Source: CBDCKR01 sp964572045 (lineage in GTDB: Bacteria; Gemmatimonadota; Gemmatimonadetes; Longimicrobiales; Gaopeijiaceae). Taken from it: a DNA stretch of 64,000 bases. Position 1 is the first letter of the stretch, and every line of letters begins with the position of its first letter. This document shows positions 56,604-64,000 of the stretch, one piece after another. The stretch is taken from the NCBI GenBank assembly GCA_964572045.1, contig CAZNEI010000007.1, forward strand, positions 15,052 through 79,051, given 5' to 3'. The position numbers and the translations under genes were made by a program. Under the pieces are notes generated by a model. The model worked only from the letters and a program-made list of their open reading frames with translations. It did not search any database and was not told the origin of the DNA.

Positions 56604-58397
56604 TCAATCGGACGATGCCGCGCTCATTCGGAGGCCGAGTTCGGCCAGATCCGAATCGCCCAGCGGAGTCGGCGCTCCCTCGAAGAGTGCCCGTGCCGCG
56701 GTCGTCTTCGGAAACACGATCACGTCTCTGATACTCTCGGCTCCCACGAACTCGGCGACCATCCGATCCATCCCGAGCGCCACCCCACCGTGCGGTGGCG
56801 CGCCTGACGCAAGGGCGCCGAGGAGGAACCCGAACCTGTGGTCGATCTCCTCGTCCGTCATTCCCAAGGTCCTCAGGATGCGACGCTGCATCTCCGGATC
56901 ATGGTTGCGGATACTGCCCGAGCCGAATTCCACTCCGTTGTACACCAAATCGTACGCGAGACCCCTGGTCTCCAACGGCGCGGAGTCCAGGAGGTGGACG
57001 TCGTCGGGGTGGGGCGCGACGAACGGATGGTGGTTTGCCGCAGGGTCTCCGCCGGGCCCCGCTTCGAAGATCGGGAAGTCGACGACCCAAAGCCATGCAT
57101 GGTCCCGTTCGCGCTCAAGCCCTAACGCCGTGATCGCGGCCGAGCGAGCGGCGGAGAGTGCCGGTGAGGTGACGCGGTCGTCTCCGGCCGCCACCAAGGC
57201 GAGGTCGCCAGGCTCCATTCCCAGCGCTTCGAATGCGGCCTCATCGAGGAACCGCGACAGGGGGCCGGAGCCTCCGTCTTCACGGGCCTTGGCCCACAGG
57301 AGCCCCGGGACTCCCGCTTCCTTGGCACGAGCCTCGACCGCCTCCACCTGCTTCCTCGACAGGCCGGCACCGCCCTTGAGGAGCAGGCCGCGGATGCGTC
57401 CCCCCGCCTCGACGGCGGCGCTCAGGATCACCGATCCGCCTCCGCTTAAGATGCCGGTCCAATCCTGGATCTCGAGCGAATAGCGGAGATCCGGTCGGTC
57501 GGTCCCATATCGCTCAAGTGAATCCCGGTAGCTCAACCGCGGAAAGGGCGTTTCGGCTTCCACACCGGGAGCTTCTCCGCCGAGGGCCGCCATGAGTCCT
57601 TCCACCCACCCGAAGATGTCGTCGGGCTCCACGAAGGAAGCTTCGATGTCGATCTGCGTGAACTCGGGTTGCCGATCCGCGCGGGGATCCTCGTCGCGAA
57701 AGCAGCGGGCGATCTGAAGATAGCGGTCGAAGCCGGCCGCCATGCAGATCTGCTTGTAGAGTTGCGGGCTCTGTGGGAGCGCGAAAAACTCGCCCCGATG
57801 CACCCGACTCGGGACCAAATAGTCACGGGCCCCTTCGGGGGTCGGCTTGGTGAGTATCGGCGTCTCTACCTCGATGAAACCCAAAGAGTGCATATAGTTG
57901 CGACAGGCCAGGATCAGACGGTGCCTGAGCCGAATGTTGCGCTGGAGCTCCTTGCGCCGGAGGTCGAGGACACGGTACTTGAGCCGGAGCTCCTCCGAGG
58001 GGAGCTCCTCTTCCGGGGTCTGGTAGACGGGAATCGCAGGTACGTCGGCATCCGTGAGTCGCCGGAGGGACTTCGCGCGGATCTCGACGTCTCCCGTGTC
58101 CAAATCGGGGTTTCGAGCGTCGCGCGGCCGAGCCACGACAGGCCCTTCGACCACGACTACATCCTCTTGGCCAAGCCGGTGCGCCAGCTCAAGCGAGGAC
58201 GCCTCGGTCCAATCGGGTCCGAGCGAGACCTGAACGAGCCCCGTGAAGTCGCGAAGGTCCAGAAAGACCAACCCTCCGAGATCCCTGCGGCGATGGACCC
58301 AGCCCGCAAGCGTGAGTTCGGTCCCCTCGTCGTGGGCGCGAATTCCGCCGACCATACGGGAGCGGAGGGCGGTGCGCTCGATATCGATGTCGGTCAT
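56604..58397 (-). CDS. aspS: Aspartyl-tRNA synthetase
   Basis: A 597-residue class II synthetase of bacterial type. It has the N-terminal OB anticodon domain (LAGWVHRRRDLGGLVFLDLR), motif 2 (ARCFRDEDPRADRQPEFTQI), the GAD insertion at about 300-410, and motif 3 (GVALGMDRMVAEFVG). It charges tRNA-Asp; whether it also charges tRNA-Asn cannot be read here. Confidence 0.97.
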   Translation of the reverse strand: MTDIDIERTALRSRMVGGIRAHDEGTELTLAGWVHRRRDLGGLVFLDLRDFTGLVQVSLGPDWTEASSLELAHRLGQEDVVVVEGPVVARPRDARNPDLDTGDVEIRAKSLRRLTDADVPAIPVYQTPEEELPSEELRLKYRVLDLRRKELQRNIRLRHRLILACRNYMHSLGFIEVETPILTKPTPEGARDYLVPSRVHRGEFFALPQSPQLYKQICMAAGFDRYLQIARCFRDEDPRADRQPEFTQIDIEASFVEPDDIFGWVEGLMAALGGEAPGVEAETPFPRLSYRDSLERYGTDRPDLRYSLEIQDWTGILSGGGSVILSAAVEAGGRIRGLLLKGGAGLSRKQVEAVEARAKEAGVPGLLWAKAREDGGSGPLSRFLDEAAFEALGMEPGDLALVAAGDDRVTSPALSAARSAAITALGLERERDHAWLWVVDFPIFEAGPGGDPAANHHPFVAPHPDDVHLLDSAPLETRGLAYDLVYNGVEFGSGSIRNHDPEMQRRILRTLGMTDEEIDHRFGFLLGALASGAPPHGGVALGMDRMVAEFVGAESIRDVIVFPKTTAARALFEGAPTPLGDSDLAELGLRMSAASSD

Positions 58398-58948
58398 TGC
58401 GGTGTTGTTCTCAACGCCTTCGTTTCTCCGCAGGACCCTGGCCTTCCCGCCGGCGGCGCCGGAACGCGAAGCCGATCAGGGATACACCCCAGTCCGTCGC
58501 TATGCCGAAGACACCGCCGGGCGGCGATCGACGAAGGCCGCTTCCCCGCCAGGCGGGAACTTCGGGTGCCATCCGCCCGGCAGCCCCGATCCGCGCGTGA
58601 TGCGGCCAGGGCGGTCGGGGTGCGCGATCCACCTCGGGGGAGCCGGCGGCCGCATGCCTGGACCGTCCGACCCGTCGCGCTCCGGAGTCGTGGGTGACGC
58701 CCAAAACCCCCTCACAGCCAACAAAAAAAGAGGACCGCCCCACCCTATGGCGGCCGGCCCCAACCCGTGAATGTTGTCCACTAAGGACTCGACGTGGAAC
58801 AGCGCCCTGTCCTCCTTTCACTCGGAGTGCCCCAAGTGTAACCTGGCTGCCAGGACGATACAAGAAACCTGGTCCCCACCTTCCTTTTCGGGGACTCGAG
58901 GCGTAGGGTGCGTTATCTTCTCCCCTGATCCCGCAGTCCGAAGCAGAC
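58398..58948. other. Intergenic between divergent aspS and rlmN, no gene supported
   Basis: Several short frames exist, one on the minus strand (58500-58781) opening with a hydrophobic segment, but none has a ribosome site and family sequence. A TATCTT at 58914-58919 could be a -10 box for rlmN, without a clear -35. Confidence 0.4.
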
Positions 58949-60073
58949 GTGGCTCCCCGTCCGACACCCGCTCCTTACTCCAACGCCGTGCACGCGAAGA
59001 AGACCGACCTTCTTGGCCTCACACCCGCTGAGCTCGAGGCGGCATTGGCCACTCACTTCGAGTCCCGCGCCCAGCCATCGTACAGGGTCGAGCAAGTCGA
59101 GCGGTGGATCTTTGAGGGCTCGGTCGAGAGCATCGAAGGCATGAGCAATCTACCGGCACACGAGAGGGTCGCGCTTGCTGCCAGCTTCCTGCTCGGCGCC
59201 GCAGTCGCCGAGAAGGTGTCCCGCTCCAGGGACGGCACGGTCAAGCACCTCTGGAAGCTCGGTGACGGCGAACTTGTCGAGTCGGTGCTCATTCCCGCAG
59301 GCAATCGATTGACGCTGTGCATCTCGTCGCAGGTGGGCTGTGCACTGGGGTGCACCTTCTGCGGAACGGGATGGGCCGGTTTTCGGAGGCACCTCAACAC
59401 CGGCGAGATCGTTTTCCAATTCAGGGCGTCGCGCACGTGGGCTGCCCGAAACGGCTACGGTCGGATATCCAACGTCGTCTACATGGGCATGGGCGAGCCC
59501 CTAAGCAACAGAAGGGCCCTCCATCCGTCTCTGACGATCCTCAACCAAGGCTACGGGCTTGGCGCACGCCGCGTCACGATATCGACCGTGGGGGTCGTGC
59601 CCGGCATCCTCGAGCTCGCCGAACGACCCGAACAGTTTCGGCTGGCCGTATCCCTTCACGCCCCCGAGTCCGAGTTGCGGCGGCAGCTGATCCCCCTGGA
59701 GAAGCGGCATCCACTCCCCGAACTCTTGGAGGCCCTGCGCCGCTTCGACGAGGCCGGCGGGCGCCGCATCACCTTCGAATACACCATGATTCGCGGAATC
59801 AACGATGCCTTGACCTTGGCTCCGAAGCTCGCGGAGCTAGCGGCCTCGCTCGATGCGTTCGTCAACCTCATCCCCTTCAACTCGATCCCGTACCAGGATT
59901 GGCGGGCCAGCACCGGCGAGCGGATTGAGGAGTTTAGAGGGATCCTCGAAGAGCGTGGTGTGGCGGTGTCGGTGAGGGTGCCTAGAGGCAGGGACATCGA
60001 TGCGGCTTGCGGACAGCTGCGTGCGACGGCTCTCGTCGAGTCGGCGAAGCGCCGGGACCCGTCTATACGTTGA
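58949..60073 (+). CDS. rlmN: 23S rRNA/tRNA (adenine-C2)-methyltransferase RlmN
   Basis: A 374-residue radical-SAM enzyme that methylates C2 of A2503 in 23S rRNA and A37 in tRNAs. The cluster cysteines are C131, C135 and C138 (CALGCTFCG), followed by YMGMGEPL and STVGVVPGI. The start is GTG 58949; a GTG thirteen codons later (HAKKTDLLG) is possible. Confidence 0.96.
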   Translation: MAPRPTPAPYSNAVHAKKTDLLGLTPAELEAALATHFESRAQPSYRVEQVERWIFEGSVESIEGMSNLPAHERVALAASFLLGAAVAEKVSRSRDGTVKHLWKLGDGELVESVLIPAGNRLTLCISSQVGCALGCTFCGTGWAGFRRHLNTGEIVFQFRASRTWAARNGYGRISNVVYMGMGEPLSNRRALHPSLTILNQGYGLGARRVTISTVGVVPGILELAERPEQFRLAVSLHAPESELRRQLIPLEKRHPLPELLEALRRFDEAGGRRITFEYTMIRGINDALTLAPKLAELAASLDAFVNLIPFNSIPYQDWRASTGERIEEFRGILEERGVAVSVRVPRGRDIDAACGQLRATALVESAKRRDPSIR

Positions 60074-60102
60074 TCGGAGCAGAGTTGCGGAGCCGGTGGC
60101 GC

Positions 60103-60873
60103 TCAGCGGATGCGGGAGAAGACCCGACTGCCCCTCACTTCGCGAATCCACGGGAACGGCCTCGTGGAGCCCTTGTTGTACGAGAAGTAGATGAACGAGG
60201 CTCTCCCCTCGAGGCGCCATCCCTCTAGGAGCCCCCAGTAGCGGGAGTCGAGGCTTGTGTCGCGGTTGTCGCCCAGCATGAAATACCGGTCAGCCGGAAT
60301 CACGATCGGTCCCCAGTTGTCGCGCGTCGGGCGGTAGGCGGTGCGGTCCACCGCGTCTAGGAGGTAAGGCGTCTGCCACGCCATCCAAGGGTGTGGAGCG
60401 TCTCCCGCCGGATCCGAGTGCCTGGCGTATGGCTCGTCCTGCGACACCCCGTTGAGGAGCAATTCGCGGTTGCGCATCTCAACCGTATCGCCGGCCATCG
60501 CGATGAGTCTCTTGACGAGCTTTAGGTCGGGCTCGTGGGGAGGATCGAAGACGATCACGTCCCCCCTCCTGACCTCGGAGTATCCGGGGATCCGCAGCTG
60601 GGTGCCGGGAATCCGTGTCCCGATGGCCGCGCGATTCGCGATGAGGAAATCGCCGACGAGGAGGGCGTCCTCCATCGACCCCGAGGTGATGACGAACGTC
60701 TGAAGGAGGAACGTTCGGATCAGGAGGAAGAGCACGGCGGCGATGAGCAGGGACTTCGCCCACTCGGCGATCGGGTTCCTGCCCCCGTGGCGCCTCGGTG
60801 CGGAGGCCTCCTCAGGCCTGTCGACCTCTTTGCGTTCCCTGCGGCCGGTCCTGCGCGAACTTCTATTGTCCAT
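60103..60873 (-). CDS. lepB: Signal peptidase I
   Basis: A 256-residue membrane protease that removes Sec signal peptides. A charged N-terminal tail of about 35 residues precedes one membrane helix (AKSLLIAAVLFLLIRTFLLQ). The catalytic Ser66 is in TSGSMEDALLVGD and the Lys121 in KLVKRLIAMAGD; the C-terminal box is GDNRDTSLDSRYWG. It is convergent with rlmN. Confidence 0.96.
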   Translation of the reverse strand: MDNRSSRRTGRRERKEVDRPEEASAPRRHGGRNPIAEWAKSLLIAAVLFLLIRTFLLQTFVITSGSMEDALLVGDFLIANRAAIGTRIPGTQLRIPGYSEVRRGDVIVFDPPHEPDLKLVKRLIAMAGDTVEMRNRELLLNGVSQDEPYARHSDPAGDAPHPWMAWQTPYLLDAVDRTAYRPTRDNWGPIVIPADRYFMLGDNRDTSLDSRYWGLLEGWRLEGRASFIYFSYNKGSTRPFPWIREVRGSRVFSRIR

Positions 60874-60897
60874 ACTCTGACGGGGTCGGTTCCATGG

Positions 60898-61389
60898 TCA
60901 AGGCAGATACTGGCGAAGGTCCCACCATGGGACCTCCTCCTCCGGAGCACTCTCGCGTTCCGGAATTGCGGGCTCCCACTCCCTTCCAAGCAATACGGTC
61001 ACGTCGAGGTAGAGGTTTGTGTCCGGCTCACTCAACACCGACCGCGACCCGAGCGCCTCGCCCACGGCTCGGGCAGCCTCGAGCTCGCCTGACCGATCCA
61101 GCACCACCGTCGAATCCCGTCCGAACGACTCCGCATTCCCGAAGTAGACGACGTCGAAGCCCAGATCCCGCAGCTGCTCGGTGGCCACGCGGGCCATCCC
61201 CGGCTCGCCTCCGGCGTTGAGCACCTCCACCCGAATCCGGCCCATCTGACGAATCGTCGGGCTGGGGAGCTGCTGCGCAGGCCGTGGCTGCTCGGGGAGT
61301 GGCTTCCACTGCGAGACCGCCGAACCGATGAAGACGCCCGCCGCCAGGACAACGACCAGAAGCATCAGAGCTCGGACGCGCTCGCCCAT
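60898..61389 (-). CDS. LytR C-terminal-domain protein
   Basis: A 163-residue protein. One N-terminal helix (LMLLVVVLAAGVFIGSAV) anchors a periplasmic LytR_C domain (RIRVEVLNAGGEPGMARVAT, LRDLGFDVVYFGNA). This domain is thought to bind cell-wall polymers or form part of wall-ligase complexes. Its start overlaps the end of the YqeK-like gene by 25 bases, and lepB follows, so the three may be one operon. Confidence 0.85.
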   Translation of the reverse strand: MGERVRALMLLVVVLAAGVFIGSAVSQWKPLPEQPRPAQQLPSPTIRQMGRIRVEVLNAGGEPGMARVATEQLRDLGFDVVYFGNAESFGRDSTVVLDRSGELEAARAVGEALGSRSVLSEPDTNLYLDVTVLLGREWEPAIPERESAPEEEVPWWDLRQYLP

Positions 61390-62015
61390 GCCTTCCCTTT
61401 CGCCAATACGTTCCAGAAGCCCACCGTCTCCGGACGAACCGGCCTTCCCCGGTCGAGAAGGTACCCAATTCGGAGCCTTAGGATCTCCTTGACGACGAGT
61501 TCAAGGTCTGCGGGCAGCCGGCGCCTGGCTTCTTCACGCCACCTGGGTCGGCCCTTCCTACCCGGCTCGAGAAAGTCGGCGGCGTAGAGTGCCATGCCCA
61601 TCTCGTCGAGGCTTGAGCTGCCCAGCGTATGGAACGCCACCGCGACGAGCAACGGCCCGTCTCTGACGCCTTCTTCGTGGAGCCGCCAGGCTGCTGCGGG
61701 CCCGTGCAGTACGCGACCGGGAAGATCGAGAGGCTCGAAGATCGTCCACCCCAGATCCCCGCCATTCATCTCCCCGTTCAAGGCCTGCCTGAGCCGGCTG
61801 GGTTGCTCGTCCCGCAACATGTCATGAAGATAACCCAGAGCCGTCCAGCGCTTTACGTCCTCGCCCGAAAGACCGTGAAGCTTGCTCCAAGTCTCAAGGA
61901 GCCTCGCCACCCGCGCCATGTGGGCTCGTCGTCTCTTGCCCGCCACCGCCCAATCCGGTAGGTCGCCGCGAGCAGCCGCGGTGATCAGCGGGTGGAGTCT
62001 CGACCCTCCACTCAT
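61365..62015 (-). CDS. YqeK-like HD-domain hydrolase
   Basis: A 216-residue HD-domain enzyme. The metal ligands are H32 (AHMARVARLL), H64 and D65 (YLHDMLRDEQPS), with HGPAAAW and VAFHTLGSS after them. This follows the YqeK pattern, a bacterial diadenosine tetraphosphatase often beside nadD and LytR-type genes. nadD itself is absent. It overlaps the LytR_C gene. Confidence 0.85.
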   Translation of the reverse strand: MSGGSRLHPLITAAARGDLPDWAVAGKRRRAHMARVARLLETWSKLHGLSGEDVKRWTALGYLHDMLRDEQPSRLRQALNGEMNGGDLGWTIFEPLDLPGRVLHGPAAAWRLHEEGVRDGPLLVAVAFHTLGSSSLDEMGMALYAADFLEPGRKGRPRWREEARRRLPADLELVVKEILRLRIGYLLDRGRPVRPETVGFWNVLAKGKAWASASEL

Positions 62016-62232
62016 ATCGATACCGACGTCGACTTCGGATTCAGTGCACTCTCCCAGGACACGAAGGGGATACGCGGATCAAGCATCGGAGCCCGTCGGC
62101 TTGGTCGTCGGCGGCAACCTAGCGGCGCCATCCGAGACCGTCCAGTGAATCTCGACAGGAATCTCCGCCGCGGTGCCCGCGACGCCTCCGGGGCGATATT
62201 CCGGCGGCGCCTCCGCCTGCTATCTTGACGTC

Positions 62233-63951
62233 ATGGCCATGGCGTGGGATCCGGTACTGACGGCCGCAGTCGCTCGCGAGCTGAGGGAGACGCTCTCGGG
62301 CCAGCGGCTGAAAGCGGTCTTCCTCGACCGCGGGGCCGGAGCCCTTCAGGCGTTCTTCCGAGGGGTCACGCTCCTTGTCGACCTGGATGCGTCTCGGATG
62401 CATCTCGAGCTCCTTCCGGCCGCCCAGCCTCCAGGCGGGTCCAGGGCTCTTGCGTGCCGCGTCGCCACCGTGGAGTCACTCCCCGACGAGCGGGTCCTGG
62501 TCTTCGTCCTTCCCAGGGTGCGGGGGCGGCGGCGGATCTTCCGGATCGTCTTGGACCTGACGCCGAAGCGCAGAAACGCCACGGTCGTCGAGGGAGATGA
62601 CTGGACAGTCCGGCACACCTTAACCGACAAGGGCGGTAGACGTGGGCCCAGGGCCGGCCGGCCATACCCCGTGCCGAGCTCAACCCGACAGGGGCTGGAG
62701 GCTCCTCTCACGGTGGAGGAGTGGTTCGCGATGCTCAGCCCCGAGAAGCCGGAGGCGAGAGGTGGGGTGCTCCTCCGCAATGTGGCGGCCACGTCTTCCA
62801 TAAACGTCGGGGCCCTGCTCGCCGGCCCGGGCGGAGAAGGAGACCATGGTGATGCGGAGATCCTCGCCTCGGGGCATGCGCTCTGGCTCCTCCTTCGCGG
62901 CGTCGCCTTAGGTTCGCGGTCGACCTGGGCTGACGCGGCGGGAGCGCCGTGCGAGGAACACGCAGGCATCGACCACTCGGCGGATGGGGCATACTTGCTT
63001 CACCGTAACCGGGCTGTTCAGCCCTACCCCGTCTGCCTACCCGGCTACGCGTGCCGCGAGTCGCCATCTCTCCTGGAAGCGATACGCGAGAGGAGAAGGG
63101 CCGAGCGCCCGGCTCCCCATCTGATTCCGTCCGTGCTGACCAGCGCGCTGGAGCGCGCTCGGTCCGCCGCCCTTAGGCGGACCGCCAAGCTCCGGCGACA
63201 GCTGGAGGACACGCCCGACCCTCCCTCCCTGAGATCCAAGGGAGACCTGATCCTCTCCCACTTGGCGTCGATCGAAAGGGGGGACTCCGAAGCGACCCTT
63301 TCGGGATTCGACGGTAAGGAGGTGTCGATCGCGCTCGATCCGGCTCTCACGCCACAGGAGAACGCGGCGCGGTACTACGACCGCGCCGGGCGAGCCGAGC
63401 GGGCGGCTGTGCGTCTTCCGGGGCTCATCCGTGCGAGCGAGCAGGACGAGGCGACCCTAAGCGCCCTTCAAGATCGGGTGGAGCGCGGCGAGGGGACCGC
63501 GGCGGAGGTTCGTGATGCAGTTCCGGAGGGGGAGCTCCGAGTCCCGAGCCGGCGCCGGGAAGCAACCCCCACTCTTCCGTACCGGGTTTACCATACGTCG
63601 GGAGGGCTTGAAGTGCGGGTCGGACGAAGCTCAGCAGCCAACGACGACTTGACGTTTCGACACTCGCGACCCGACGACGTCTGGCTCCACGCGCGCGACT
63701 CGTCCGGAGCCCACGTCATCCTGAGATGGACGGAAGACGGGCCACCCCCTGCACGGGATCTCTACGAGGCCGCCGTGCTGGCGGCGCTGCATTCCAAAGC
63801 CAGGACCTCGGGCAGCGCTCCGGTCGACTGGACTCGGCGCAAGTACGTTCGGAAACTCCGCCGATCCTCTCCGGGGAGAGCGGTCGCGGAACGCGTGAAG
63901 ACCCTCTTCGTCGAGCCGGATCCCATCCTTGCCGGCCAGCTGAAGGCCTAG
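62233..63951 (+). CDS. NFACT-domain protein, RqcH/Tae2-like
   Basis: A 572-residue protein of the NFACT family, whose members bind stalled 60S/50S-peptidyl-tRNA and add alanine tails in ribosome quality control. NFACT-N begins at MAWDPVLTAAVARELRETLS, a helical region lies at about 280-430, and the C-terminal NFACT-R (DUF814) domain has DDVWLHARDSSGAHVIL. The start is ATG 62233, and a TATCTT at 62221 only seven bases earlier hints at a leaderless mRNA. The gene is divergent from the YqeK-like gene. Confidence 0.88.
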   Translation: MAMAWDPVLTAAVARELRETLSGQRLKAVFLDRGAGALQAFFRGVTLLVDLDASRMHLELLPAAQPPGGSRALACRVATVESLPDERVLVFVLPRVRGRRRIFRIVLDLTPKRRNATVVEGDDWTVRHTLTDKGGRRGPRAGRPYPVPSSTRQGLEAPLTVEEWFAMLSPEKPEARGGVLLRNVAATSSINVGALLAGPGGEGDHGDAEILASGHALWLLLRGVALGSRSTWADAAGAPCEEHAGIDHSADGAYLLHRNRAVQPYPVCLPGYACRESPSLLEAIRERRRAERPAPHLIPSVLTSALERARSAALRRTAKLRRQLEDTPDPPSLRSKGDLILSHLASIERGDSEATLSGFDGKEVSIALDPALTPQENAARYYDRAGRAERAAVRLPGLIRASEQDEATLSALQDRVERGEGTAAEVRDAVPEGELRVPSRRREATPTLPYRVYHTSGGLEVRVGRSSAANDDLTFRHSRPDDVWLHARDSSGAHVILRWTEDGPPPARDLYEAAVLAALHSKARTSGSAPVDWTRRKYVRKLRRSSPGRAVAERVKTLFVEPDPILAGQLKA

Positions 63952-64000
63952 CAGTCCGTGGATAAAGTCCATCCCGCGAGGTCTTTGGGAGTGAGTTAAA

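Noticed and set aside
58411..58863. Minus-strand frames between aspS and rlmN, one with a hydrophobic start
   Set aside because: There is no ribosome site, the sequence is Arg/Gly/Pro-rich after the first 25 residues, and no family is recognisable.

Overview
The window is GC-rich, single-copy bacterial chromosome of housekeeping and catabolic genes with short spacers. I see no phage, insertion sequence, CRISPR array or plasmid gene. The gene content resembles free-living Gemmatimonadota and similar soil or marine phyla: a planctomycete-type cytochrome (DUF1587/1595/1592/1588/1585) next to a DUF1552 Tat protein and an exported ankyrin protein, split methylmalonyl-CoA mutase, a flotillin/NfeD pair, DnaE2, and two SSS symporters. 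That assignment is an inference and not proven here.

Positions 1-10.7 kb hold the redox and export region. It has the tail of an acetamidase/formamidase, a Tat-exported sulfite-oxidase-like molybdoenzyme, a NosR-like FMN/polyferredoxin membrane protein, then an apparent operon of a diheme DUF1592-family protein, a DUF1552 protein and an ankyrin protein. A cytochrome c'-like gene converges on the operon. At 10.8-21 kb lie a probable DNA-damage group (DUF6504-like protein with recX, and dnaE2), whose two promoters share one unusual direct-repeat element, and between them an uppS unit headed by a winged-helix regulator and a 21-bp perfect palindrome. At 21-31.8 kb lie an MBL hydrolase, citrate synthase, a BtuF-like protein translationally coupled to a Dph6-like PP-loop enzyme, tRNA-Leu(CAA), an SSS symporter and aconitase.

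Positions 31.9-35.1 kb carry nfeD, floA and an unrecognised single-TM protein. At 36.2-42.8 kb a TetR regulator precedes a beta-oxidation operon of phenylacetate lower-pathway type: two crotonases (the first frameshifted), a PaaJ/PcaF-type thiolase, a 3-hydroxyacyl-CoA dehydrogenase, DUF3311 with an SSS symporter, and chorismate mutase, mostly joined by ATGA overlaps. From 58.4 down to 42.8 kb nearly everything is on the minus strand: aspS, phoH, pgpH-type HD protein, ybeY, mgtE, meaB, two methylmalonyl-CoA mutase subunits, RNase G, L21, L27 and a lytic transglycosylase. The last part (58.9-64 kb) has rlmN, lepB, a LytR_C protein, a YqeK-like HD protein and an NFACT/RqcH-like protein.

The parts connect. 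Acyl-CoA and propionyl-CoA breakdown (beta-oxidation operon, Mcm, MeaB) feeds the TCA cycle (citrate synthase, aconitase). Mcm needs cobalamin, and the BtuF-like gene pair may belong to the same economy. The most novel signals are the shared TTCGG-N6-TTCGG promoter element, the palindromic autoregulation candidate, the cytochrome/DUF1552/ankyrin operon with its terminal CxxC, and the Dph6/BtuF pair.
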